Shown piece after piece: positions 1 through 5,510 of a DNA stretch of 5,731 bases. This DNA comes from Hadesarchaea archaeon (GTDB lineage: Archaea; Hadarchaeota; Hadarchaeia; Hadarchaeales; Hadarchaeaceae). The position numbers were made by a program, and so were the translations under genes. Position 1 is the stretch's first letter. Every line of letters starts with the position of its first letter. Under the pieces are notes generated by a model that made no database searches, was not told where the DNA came from, and was given only the letters and a program-made list of their open reading frames with translations. The stretch spans positions 1-5,731 of the forward strand of contig JAGMBM010000109.1 in the NCBI GenBank assembly GCA_023129675.1. Reading direction: 5' to 3'.

Positions 1-740
1 CCTAGCATCTCGCTCATCGACCTAACTGCAGGCAGAATCGGGATGTCAGCTTCATTCAATAGGATCCCAACTTTCGCCTTCGAGGCCATATCGTTAAGCG
101 CAGCTGCTAAACCTCCACGTGTTGGATCCTTCATTGCAGTCACCCCACCTGCTTTAAGGGCAGCTTCGACGGTTCCCCAAAGTGGCGCTACATCTGAGGT
201 GAGGTCAACATCGACGCTGATTCCTTCCCGGTGGGCTAAAATACTGACTCCATGGTCTCCGATGGTCCCGGTGACGATGATTTTGTCCCCCGGTTTAAGG
301 CCGTGATCGGTAACTAGGGTTTCGGCCACACCTATTCCCGTGGTGGTGAGTACTGCTCCATCGAGCGCCCCCCGCTCCATGACCTTCGTGTCGCCTGTTA
401 TCAACGGGACATTTGCCTCCTGCGTGGTGGCATCGATCGATTGACAGATTTTCCGGAAATCTTCAACCAAAAATCCCTCCTCGAGCACGGCGGCGCACGC
501 CATCGCCAGTGGGCGGGCGCCCATCACCGCGAGGTCGTTCACCGTACCAGCAATTGCGAGCCTGCCTATGTCGCCCCCAGGAAAGAAAAGTGGTTTGACG
601 GTGTGGGAGTCGGTTGTCAGCACGAGGGTTTTGTCGCCAAGCGATATCGTGGCCCCATCGTCCAGTTCATCTAGCCCAACCTCTCCCGCACGCCTAAGCG
701 AGAGCTCTTTCAGCGCGACATCTACAATTAATTTCATCAT
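1..740 (-). CDS. hypE: HypE, carbamoyl dehydratase for [NiFe]-hydrogenase maturation (partial, C-terminus off the left edge)
   Basis: HypE dehydrates the thiocarboxamide that HypF places on its C-terminal cysteine, giving the thiocyanate that becomes the cyanide ligands of the Ni-Fe site; it acts in the cytoplasm with HypF, HypC and HypD. The reading frame holds the family's diagnostic blocks in order: TTDSHTVKPLFFPGGDIG, GTVNDLAVMGARP, LEEGF, TGDTKVMERG, GTIGDHG and DPTRGGLAAALND, then PAVRSMSEMLG at the edge. About 246 residues are seen; the last roughly 90, including the modified cysteine, lie outside. The end given is the first ATG in frame, but homology continues upstream: codons 738-776 read K-I-S-L-I-H-G-A-G-G-A-A-M, the conserved HypE N-terminus. 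The frame is open only back to a TGA at 804-806 and has no ATG, GTG or TTG before 740, so the true start is unresolved (see findings). The gene follows hypA, whose stop lies inside the conserved region. Identity is very secure, the start is not. Confidence 0.93.
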   Translation of the reverse strand, partial: MMKLIVDVALKELSLRRAGEVGLDELDDGATISLGDKTLVLTTDSHTVKPLFFPGGDIGRLAIAGTVNDLAVMGARPLAMACAAVLEEGFLVEDFRKICQSIDATTQEANVPLITGDTKVMERGALDGAVLTTTGIGVAETLVTDHGLKPGDKIIVTGTIGDHGVSILAHREGISVDVDLTSDVAPLWGTVEAALKAGGVTAMKDPTRGGLAAALNDMASKAKVGILLNEADIPILPAVRSMSEML

Positions 741-763
741 CGCCGCGCCGCCAGCCCCATGAA

Positions 764-1153
764 TTAGCGAGATTTTCTCATCCGACGTTTTTGAACCCCC
801 TTCTCAAGTTTCACATTTACAATTTCGAGCTCGGTGCCCGAAGTTAGAGATACCCCGTGCCCGCCGCATTTTGGGCAGGCAATTCCAAGCTCGGGCTCCG
901 GCAGGTGGGTGTCCAAGCTTTTTGCTTCGCCGGAGTAGCCGCACTTGCACTTGATCATGATTGGCACTCTGACGATGTTAAATCTCGTTGAGTTGAACTC
1001 GTCACCCCCAAGCTTTTTCAGCCATAGCCTCAGGGAGCTGGGCTCATTGATTTCGCCCGCACGCAAATTTACCTCAAGGACTCGTGCTCTTTGGTCGGCC
1101 GATATTTGGTGGAGGGCCTTTAGCACGTGAGTCGCAAGCTCGACCTCATGCAC
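764..1153 (-). CDS. hypA: HypA, nickel-delivery protein for [NiFe]-hydrogenase maturation
   Basis: HypA binds nickel at its N-terminus, carries a structural zinc, and with HypB inserts nickel into the hydrogenase large subunit after the iron centre is in place. The 129-residue product begins MHE, whose His2 and Glu3 belong to the nickel site, and this decides the GTG start at 1153. A GAGGTG ribosome binding site lies 6 bases upstream. The zinc site is seen as C69-K-C71 and C93-P-K-C96, followed by the usual closing strand (TELEIVNVKLE). The first zinc pair is spaced CxC rather than the usual CxxC. The last dozen residues (KGVQKRRMRKSR) form a basic tail not expected in the family, in the stretch where the hypE frame begins. 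The gene overlaps the end of hypC by 8 bases. Length is within the normal HypA range. Confidence 0.93.
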   Translation of the reverse strand: MHEVELATHVLKALHQISADQRARVLEVNLRAGEINEPSSLRLWLKKLGGDEFNSTRFNIVRVPIMIKCKCGYSGEAKSLDTHLPEPELGIACPKCGGHGVSLTSGTELEIVNVKLEKGVQKRRMRKSR

Positions 1154-1373
1154 CGGCTACACCTCGGGTCACTTCATCCCAGGCGCTGAGGATTTCCTTG
1201 GCATTGGTTTCGTCTAGTACTTGGATGGCGTAGCCCGCGTGGACGAGCACGTAGTCGCCCTCGCTTACGTTCCTGAGCAGGTCTAGCTTGACCTCCCGCC
1301 GCGCACCGCCAAAATCGACGGCCGCGACCTGTCCATCGATTTTCAACACTTTACCTGGGATTGCGAGACACAT
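1146..1373 (-). CDS. hypC: HypC, chaperone for Fe(CN)2CO assembly in [NiFe]-hydrogenase maturation
   Basis: HypC forms a complex with HypD on which the iron receives its CN and CO ligands, then passes that iron to the hydrogenase large-subunit precursor. The 75-residue product starts MCLAIPGKV; Cys2, exposed after methionine removal, is the essential residue of the family. It continues with the usual small beta-barrel pattern (VDFGGARREVKLDLL, GDYVLVHAGYAIQVLDE). Length is typical. The frame extends upstream to another ATG at 1394, but that would bury Cys2 behind seven residues. A GAGGGGA site at 1382-1388 lies 8 bases before the ATG at 1373 and downstream of the other ATG, so 1373 is chosen. 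It is the first gene of the minus-strand hypC-hypA-hypE unit and diverges from the PHP gene. Confidence 0.95.
   Translation of the reverse strand: MCLAIPGKVLKIDGQVAAVDFGGARREVKLDLLRNVSEGDYVLVHAGYAIQVLDETNAKEILSAWDEVTRGVAGA
1160..1165 (-). promoter_or_regulatory. Ribosome binding site of hypA
   Basis: Read on the minus strand, GAGGTG sits 6 bases before the GTG start of hypA, within the 3' end of hypC. It matches the archaeal and bacterial anti-Shine-Dalgarno sequence well and supports the GTG start that gives the MHE N-terminus. Confidence 0.7.
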
Positions 1374-1446
1374 CCGGCTTCTCCCCTCGGCCATCTTACT
1401 AGATTAACCTTTTCAATGCTTATTGGGTTTATCTATTGTGGTATTT
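1374..1446. promoter_or_regulatory. Divergent intergenic region, probable promoters for hypC-hypA-hypE and PHP-hycI
   Basis: These 73 bases separate two divergent units and are more AT-rich than the flanking genes, so they should hold both promoters. On the minus strand an AT-rich stretch at about 1427-1437 (AATAGATAAAC) could be a TATA-like box giving a short leader that includes the hypC ribosome binding site. On the plus strand no Shine-Dalgarno sequence is seen before the ATG at 1447, and a weak AT-rich box (GCTTATT, from 1418) lies about 26 bases upstream, as for a leaderless archaeal transcript. Neither box is close to consensus, so exact positions are tentative. Confidence 0.4.
1382..1388 (-). 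promoter_or_regulatory. Ribosome binding site that decides the hypC start
   Basis: GAGGGGA on the minus strand, 8 bases before the ATG at 1373. The competing ATG at 1394 lies upstream of this site, so the site supports the shorter product with Cys at position 2. Confidence 0.6.
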
Positions 1447-2142
1447 ATGCCGGCGAAATTTGACTTTCACGTGCACACGATGTACTCAGACGGCGTGGGG
1501 ACGGCCGCGGCGATGGCGGAGGCGGCAGAGGCACGGGGATTAGAAGCGGTCGCCCTCACCGATCACGGACCCGAGCTGAGCGTGGGCACCCCCCGGGAGA
1601 AACTCACCCCCATGCTGCAGGACATCAGGCTGGCGCAGGAGGACGCGGGTATCCCGGTACTGGCCGGCATCGAGGCGAACGTGGTGGACGAGGGGGGAAC
1701 TATCGATGTCGATGACGAGTTCATTGGAAAACTCGACATCTTGATGATTGGTATTCACAAGCTAGGGAAGGTTAGGGATTCGGTTGAGCTCGCTAGAGAT
1801 TACCTGGGGAGGGCAACCCATGCGATCGAGCGCCACAAAATCGATGTCTTGGCGCACCCGTTTTACTTTCATCGCGATTTGGCACCTCACCTTTTACCGG
1901 AAGACCTCGAAAATTTCGTGAGGCTCGCGGCTGGACGCGGGGCAGCGATGGAAGTTAACATGAAATATCGGGTGCCCGGCGAGGAGTTCTTGAGGCTCTG
2001 CTTGCATGAAGGGGTTAAGTTGAGCATAGGCACCGATGCCCACACCACGGGTGAGGTTGGCAGGGTCGATTGGGCGCTTGGGGTACTCCGGCGCATAGGG
2101 GCGAGACGCGAAGATCTAATTTTGGACGGCTTTTTAAGGTGA
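1447..2142 (+). CDS. PHP-family metal-dependent phosphoesterase, substrate unknown
   Basis: The 231-residue product is a single PHP domain, a fold that binds two or three metal ions and usually hydrolyses phosphate esters. Expected metal ligands are all in place: H8 and H10 (FHVH), D15 (YSDG), H40 (LTDHG), E76 (GIEANV), H104 (IGIH), H137 (LAHP), and D197 and H199 (GTDAH). Spacing and length resemble E. coli YcdX and histidinol-phosphatase-like members (COG1387 type). No polymerase or other extra domain is present. The ATG at 1447 is chosen because the first strand and HxH motif normally start within about ten residues; in-frame TTG at 1423 and GTG at 1438 are possible but add only a short hydrophobic stretch. 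It lies directly before a hydrogenase protease gene and diverges from hypC, so a role linked to hydrogenase maturation or regulation is possible, but this is only inferred from position. It cannot be assigned to histidine synthesis from sequence. Confidence 0.9.
   Translation: MPAKFDFHVHTMYSDGVGTAAAMAEAAEARGLEAVALTDHGPELSVGTPREKLTPMLQDIRLAQEDAGIPVLAGIEANVVDEGGTIDVDDEFIGKLDILMIGIHKLGKVRDSVELARDYLGRATHAIERHKIDVLAHPFYFHRDLAPHLLPEDLENFVRLAAGRGAAMEVNMKYRVPGEEFLRLCLHEGVKLSIGTDAHTTGEVGRVDWALGVLRRIGARREDLILDGFLR
2138..2142 (+). promoter_or_regulatory. Ribosome binding site of the hycI-like gene, overlapping the PHP stop codon
   Basis: GGTGA ends in the TGA stop of the PHP gene and sits 4 bases before a GTG start at 2147. 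It supports the GTG start and suggests that the two genes are translated from one message. Confidence 0.6.
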
Positions 2143-2146
2143 GGAC

Positions 2147-2626
2147 GTGCCGCTTGAGCTTTCTTCCTTCCTAAAAGGCGCAGACCGCGTGGCGATTGTC
2201 GGCGTCGGGAGTGAGATGCGGGGGGACGATGCAGCTGGTATCGAGGTCGTGCGTAGGCTGAGACATAAGCTCAAGTCGTCGAGGGTGCTTTTGGTCGAGG
2301 GCGGGGTGGCGCCGGAGAACTTCACTTCACCTATCAGACGGTTCAAACCCTCACACGTGATTTTTATTGACGCAACCGACTTCGGCGCTAAGCCTGGCGA
2401 AGTAATCTTAGCAGAGCCCGAGGCTATCATCGGCCAATCCATCTCGACTCACACTCTGCCGCTTTCCATCCTCGCGGGCTATCTTCGAGAACAGACGGGG
2501 GCGAAAATAATATTGTTAGGGATTCAGCCGGCGCGGGCGCAGATGGGAGCGGAGATGAGTGAGCCGATAAAAGACGCGGTTGAGAAAGTCAATGAAGTTT
2601 TGCTGAGGGAGCTTGGTTCACTTTAG
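2147..2626 (+). CDS. hycI: HycI-type hydrogenase maturation protease
   Basis: This endopeptidase (peptidase family M52) removes the C-terminal tail of the hydrogenase large subunit once nickel is inserted, letting the active site close. The 159-residue product shows the family signature: VGVGSEMRGDDAAG near the N-terminus (acidic nickel-sensing residue at D27 or D28), VEGGVAPEN, IDATDFGAKPG with D75, and STHTLPLSIL with H102. The acid, acid, histidine set corresponds to the nickel-probing residues of E. coli HycI. The GTG start is supported by an upstream GGTGA site; the next ATG would cut into the first motif. It starts 4 bases after the PHP stop. The likely substrate is the large subunit encoded at 3929-5080, which carries a removable tail. 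Length is normal for the family. Confidence 0.94.
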   Translation: MPLELSSFLKGADRVAIVGVGSEMRGDDAAGIEVVRRLRHKLKSSRVLLVEGGVAPENFTSPIRRFKPSHVIFIDATDFGAKPGEVILAEPEAIIGQSISTHTLPLSILAGYLREQTGAKIILLGIQPARAQMGAEMSEPIKDAVEKVNEVLLRELGSL

Positions 2627-2638
2627 CTTGCTTCGAGC

Positions 2639-2656
2639 ATGACACACGTGTATCAT
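2639..2656. repeat. 18-bp near-perfect palindrome between convergent units
   Basis: The sequence ATGACACACGTGTATCAT is palindromic apart from one mismatched pair (2643 with 2652), centred on ACACGTGT. It lies in the short gap between the hycI stop and the ferredoxin-subunit stop and covers the latter. There is no following T-run, so it is not an obvious archaeal terminator. It could be a protein-binding site, a weak bidirectional hairpin, or chance. Confidence 0.4.
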
Positions 2657-2979
2657 TCGGACCTAGCTCGTTGTATGTCGTAGGTCGCGAGCTCGAAATC
2701 CTCGGTCATTGTGATCGCGCGCGTCGGGCAGACCTCAGCACATTCCCCGCAGAATGTGCACCGCCCATGCCATATGCTCGGTTTTTTGGTTTCCTTGTTC
2801 ACGCTTATCGCCCGGTCCGGACAAGCCCTGATGCAGAGCCAGCAACGGATGCACTTCTCCTTATCGATGACTGGTGCGCCGCGGTAGCCCTTTGGCGGTT
2901 TCACTCGAACGTAGGGATATTTTACCGTCGCGGGTTTGCGGAGCAGATTTTTCAGCACCTGCGACAAGATTCGGGGCAT
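2653..2979 (-). CDS. Ferredoxin-like 2x[4Fe-4S] subunit of group 4 hydrogenase (EchF/MbhN/HycF/NuoI family)
   Basis: This subunit carries two [4Fe-4S] clusters that wire electrons between a ferredoxin partner and the small subunit on the cytoplasmic face. The 108-residue product has two complete cluster motifs: C43-C46-C49 with C53-P (CIRCWLCIRACP) and C74-C77-C80 with C84-P (CTFCGECAEVCP). The N-terminal stretch up to about residue 38 (LLRKPATVKYPYVR, GYRGAPVID) is typical of the NuoI/EchF membrane-docking segment. Length is usual for the hydrogenase version. Its ATG overlaps the stop of the preceding membrane-subunit gene by one base (TAATG), and GGTG at 2985-2988 is a ribosome binding site 5 bases upstream. 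It is the last gene of the operon within view and ends against the convergent hycI. Confidence 0.94.
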   Translation of the reverse strand: MPRILSQVLKNLLRKPATVKYPYVRVKPPKGYRGAPVIDKEKCIRCWLCIRACPDRAISVNKETKKPSIWHGRCTFCGECAEVCPTRAITMTEDFELATYDIQRARSE

Positions 2980-3932
2980 TAGGGCACCGCCAACACGAGT
3001 ACTAGGCTAATGATCGCGAGCAGCGCGGCGAACGACCAGTAAAACTTCAGAGCTTGGTCGATACGTAGCCTCGCCATGATGTTTCGCAGGGTGGTCGTGA
3101 ACAGCACGATTGCTAGGGTCTTAACGAGGAAATCGACGACGCCCGGGATTTGAGTACCCCCGATCACGTAAGCGGTTGGTCCGCCGAAGAATAGGGCGGC
3201 GAGCAGCCCAGCGACAACAATTGTCTCGATGTCATAGGCGAGGCGCCAGATTGCGAGCTTTGGTCCAGAGTACTCGGTGAGGGCCCCGTGCACGATTTCG
3301 CTTTCAGCCTCGGGGATATCGAACGGCACGCGCAGGAGCTTCCCTTGGGCCGCGATGAGGGCAGCGATCGCCGCGGGCAGGAGGCGCCAGTCGAGGACAA
3401 GCCACCCCTGCTGGACCTGGTAGCCAACCACTGTCCCGAGGCTCAGGGACCCAACCCTAGCGACGACGGCGATTATCGCGAGGATGAACACGAACTCATA
3501 GCTGAGTAACTGCACCACGTAGCGCCCAGCCCCAGAGGCCCCAAACGGGCTTCCGGAGGAATAACCCCCAAGCATGATACAAATGGCTGGGATGTTTAGC
3601 ATGTAAATTATCACGATGAGGTCAGCGACAGACGTCAGCGCGGGTTGGGCTGAGGTTATAGGCAAGAAGAGCATGACCGCGACGATCGCACCTAGCGCGA
3701 TCAGCGGCACGGTGTTGAATACCAACGATTGTGCGGGGCCGGGCGTGATGTCCTCCTTGCTTAGCAGCTTGCCCATGTCGAGATATTCCTGCCAAATGGG
3801 CGGGCCTATGCGGTGCTGCATGTGCCCCGTGACCTTTCGATCTATGCCGACGTAGAGCAAACCAACTAGAGAGGCGAAGAGCAGACCGGGAAAAATGAGG
3901 GAATTGATGACGAAATTCACGACTTCCATCAT
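2979..3932 (-). CDS. NuoH-like integral membrane subunit of group 4 hydrogenase (EchB/MbhM/HycD family)
   Basis: This subunit anchors the hydrogenase module in the membrane and forms part of the ion-conducting path. The 317-residue product has about eight hydrophobic segments (near residues 5-28, 72-92, 103-122, 140-160, 180-196, 236-251, 262-280 and 296-316). Family motifs are D31-R-K, RIGPP (41-45), MGKLLSKED (53-61), YE at 145-146, and the acidic loop FDIPEAESEIVHGALTEYSG (204-223), equivalent to the quinone-site loop of complex I. The chosen ATG at 3932 shares the ATGA overlap with the large-subunit stop and has GGTGGAG just upstream; an in-frame GTG at 3941 would add three residues but overlaps that ribosome binding site. 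Length is normal for the family. Confidence 0.95.
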   Translation of the reverse strand: MMEVVNFVINSLIFPGLLFASLVGLLYVGIDRKVTGHMQHRIGPPIWQEYLDMGKLLSKEDITPGPAQSLVFNTVPLIALGAIVAVMLFLPITSAQPALTSVADLIVIIYMLNIPAICIMLGGYSSGSPFGASGAGRYVVQLLSYEFVFILAIIAVVARVGSLSLGTVVGYQVQQGWLVLDWRLLPAAIAALIAAQGKLLRVPFDIPEAESEIVHGALTEYSGPKLAIWRLAYDIETIVVAGLLAALFFGGPTAYVIGGTQIPGVVDFLVKTLAIVLFTTTLRNIMARLRIDQALKFYWSFAALLAIISLVLVLAVP

Positions 3933-5080
3933 TTTCTCCACCGCCTTAACTCATCAAAGCTCGCGATGCGCGTCTTGCCTGTGCGCGAGTCCACGAGGGT
4001 GACCCGGTCGTTGCAGGCGAAGCAAGGGTCGATGCCCCATATCACGATTGGGATTTCTGCTATGGTGCCGCCGACGAACATCGACTTCATCGAGGCGAAG
4101 TTCCCGTAGGTCGGGGTTCGCACGCGCACGCGTTCCGGTATCTCGGTACCGTTTGAGCGGATGTAGTAGAGGAGTTCGCCCCTGGGCGCCTCGGTGCGCT
4201 CGATGGTCTCGTTCGGTGGTATCTGTAAACCAACCCTTATCCGAATCGGCCCACCCGGCATTTCCTTTAGGGCTTGGCGCACAATTTGGATTGATTCCAA
4301 AATTTCTCGCAACCGGACCATGCCCTTCGCCCAAACATCACCATCCCGCTCGATGGCCACGTCGAAGGAAAGGGCATCGTAGGCGCCGTATGGGTCATCC
4401 CTACGAATGTCGGTTTTCAGGCCTGAGGCTCGCGCGGTTGGTCCAACGGTGCAGAACTTTATTGCATCTTCTTTGCTGAGAACCCCCAGATTTGTACAAC
4501 GCGCCAATATCGTGCGGTCCGATTTGAAGAGGTTTATGTAGTAGTTGGTTGACTGTTCGAGCTTTTCAAGCCCACGCAGGAATGTTGGGACGTGTTCGAT
4601 TTTTACATCCCGTCTAACCCCACCGATGGTATTTGTGGCAGAGTGGACCCGACCGCCGGAGATCATCTCTCGCAGGTCCATGACGTACTCACGGTCTCGC
4701 CACGCCAACATGAACAGGGTGTTAAAGCCGATCTGATGGGCCGCGATGCCTAGCCAGAGCAGGTGGCTGTGGATACGCTCGAGCTCCATGATAATTGCTC
4801 GGATATATTTTGCCCGCTCAGGCGGTTCAACGCCGGCCAGCTGCTCCACCGCTTGGCAGTACGTTGTCGAGTGCACCACGTTGCAGATGCCGCAAATACG
4901 CTCGGAGAGGTAGATGTTATGTTTATAGTTCCGCCGTGAGAATGCCTCCTCGATTCCGCGGTGGGCATAGCCCAGATGGATATCCACATCCACGATTTCC
5001 TCACCCCTGACCTCAAACCTGAAGAACTCCGGTTCCTTCAGCGCAGGGTGCTGCGGGCCAATCGGGACGACGAATGTCAT
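3929..5080 (-). CDS. [NiFe]-hydrogenase group 4 catalytic large subunit (EchE/MbhL/CooH/HycE family)
   Basis: This subunit carries the Ni-Fe site that makes or oxidises H2. The 383-residue product opens with VVPIGPQHPALKEP, characteristic of the Ech/CooH branch. It has the N-terminal nickel pair C63-x-x-C66 (ERICGIC) and the C-terminal pair C353-x-x-C356 (DPCFACNDR), so all four nickel-binding cysteines are present. Other family blocks are ELERIHSHLLWLG, TIGGVRRD, GPTARASG, and EAPRGELLYY. After R359 comes a 24-residue extension ending in RRWRK, which resembles in position and character the tail removed from HycE; the HycI-type protease at 2147-2626 is the likely processor. The second motif reads CNDR where many relatives have CTDR or CTER. 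The gene overlaps both neighbours by 4 bases (ATGA), and GGAGGGA at 5090-5096 is its ribosome binding site. The paired cysteines exclude NuoD/FpoD. The precise group 4 subtype cannot be set from sequence reading alone. Confidence 0.96.
   Translation of the reverse strand: MTFVVPIGPQHPALKEPEFFRFEVRGEEIVDVDIHLGYAHRGIEEAFSRRNYKHNIYLSERICGICNVVHSTTYCQAVEQLAGVEPPERAKYIRAIIMELERIHSHLLWLGIAAHQIGFNTLFMLAWRDREYVMDLREMISGGRVHSATNTIGGVRRDVKIEHVPTFLRGLEKLEQSTNYYINLFKSDRTILARCTNLGVLSKEDAIKFCTVGPTARASGLKTDIRRDDPYGAYDALSFDVAIERDGDVWAKGMVRLREILESIQIVRQALKEMPGGPIRIRVGLQIPPNETIERTEAPRGELLYYIRSNGTEIPERVRVRTPTYGNFASMKSMFVGGTIAEIPIVIWGIDPCFACNDRVTLVDSRTGKTRIASFDELRRWRK
3936..3942 (-). promoter_or_regulatory. Ribosome binding site of the membrane subunit, inside the large-subunit tail
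   Basis: GGTGGAG on the minus strand lies 3 bases before the ATG at 3932. It falls within the codons for the last residues of the large subunit, favours 3932 over the GTG at 3941, and fits translational coupling through the ATGA overlap. Confidence 0.55.
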
Positions 5081-5508
5081 TTAGATTTCTCCCTCCATTC
5101 CTTTCGCAGCGGGTACTCGCCCTCGGGCCAATCGTCGGGCAAGAAGAGCCTGCGCGGGTCCGGGTGACCCTCAACCTTGACGCCAAGCATCTCCATAAGG
5201 TCACGCTCGTACATAATCGCTCCCGGGAAGATTTCGGTTATCGTTGGAATTTTCAGGTCGTCTTTGGGCAAGGGGATTTTTAGGTTTAGCTCAGCTGGCT
5301 GGCAGTCGAAGTGGTAGATGACCTCCACGACATTGCCCGTATCCACGCCCGTTATGGCTGAGATGTGCGTAACCTTCTGCACCCTCAACGCGCGGAGGAT
5401 GTTTTCAAGGCGCTGCTTGTCGCTTGTGGCGAAAAGGCAGCGATCATCCACAATCCTTATGTCATCCACGTGTTTTTTGACGAGAGTTGCGACTTCATTG
5501 GAGTGCAT
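5077..5508 (-). CDS. NuoC-like 30-kDa-type subunit of group 4 hydrogenase (EchD/MbhK family)
   Basis: This is a non-redox structural subunit that packs against the large and small subunits on the cytoplasmic side. The 143-residue product shows the complex I 30-kDa signature in its C-terminal half: TITEIFPGAIMYERDLMEMLGV around residues 89-110, then GHPDPRRLFLPDDWPEGEYPLRKEW (114-138). The N-terminal half is the more variable alpha-beta part. In HycE-type enzymes this domain is fused to the large subunit; here it is separate, as in Ech and Mbh. The ATG at 5508 is chosen because AAGGTG at 5514-5519 lies 5 bases upstream; an in-frame GTG at 5514 would add two residues and sit on that site. Its stop overlaps the large-subunit ATG (ATGA). 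Confidence 0.94.
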   Translation of the reverse strand: MHSNEVATLVKKHVDDIRIVDDRCLFATSDKQRLENILRALRVQKVTHISAITGVDTGNVVEVIYHFDCQPAELNLKIPLPKDDLKIPTITEIFPGAIMYERDLMEMLGVKVEGHPDPRRLFLPDDWPEGEYPLRKEWREKSK

Positions 5509-5510
5509 TT

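Noticed and set aside
43..762. Several plus-strand reading frames in the first 760 bases
   Set aside because: They lie opposite hypE, which is conserved throughout; their products are low-complexity and match nothing recognisable.
1374..1394. Longer HypC starting at the ATG at 1394
   Set aside because: It would place seven residues before the essential Cys2, and the ribosome binding site lies downstream of that ATG.
1447..2142. Histidinol-phosphatase of histidine synthesis, or a PolX PHP domain
   Set aside because: The ligand set is shared by the whole PHP family, there are no histidine genes nearby, and no polymerase domain is attached, so only the family is called.
2627..2652. Intrinsic terminator between the convergent units
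   Set aside because: No T-run follows the palindrome on either strand, and the palindrome has no proper loop.
3954..4479. Longer frames on both strands over the large-subunit gene (126 and 143 codons)
   Set aside because: They are arginine- or proline-rich shadows of the hydrogenase gene in other frames, with no family features.
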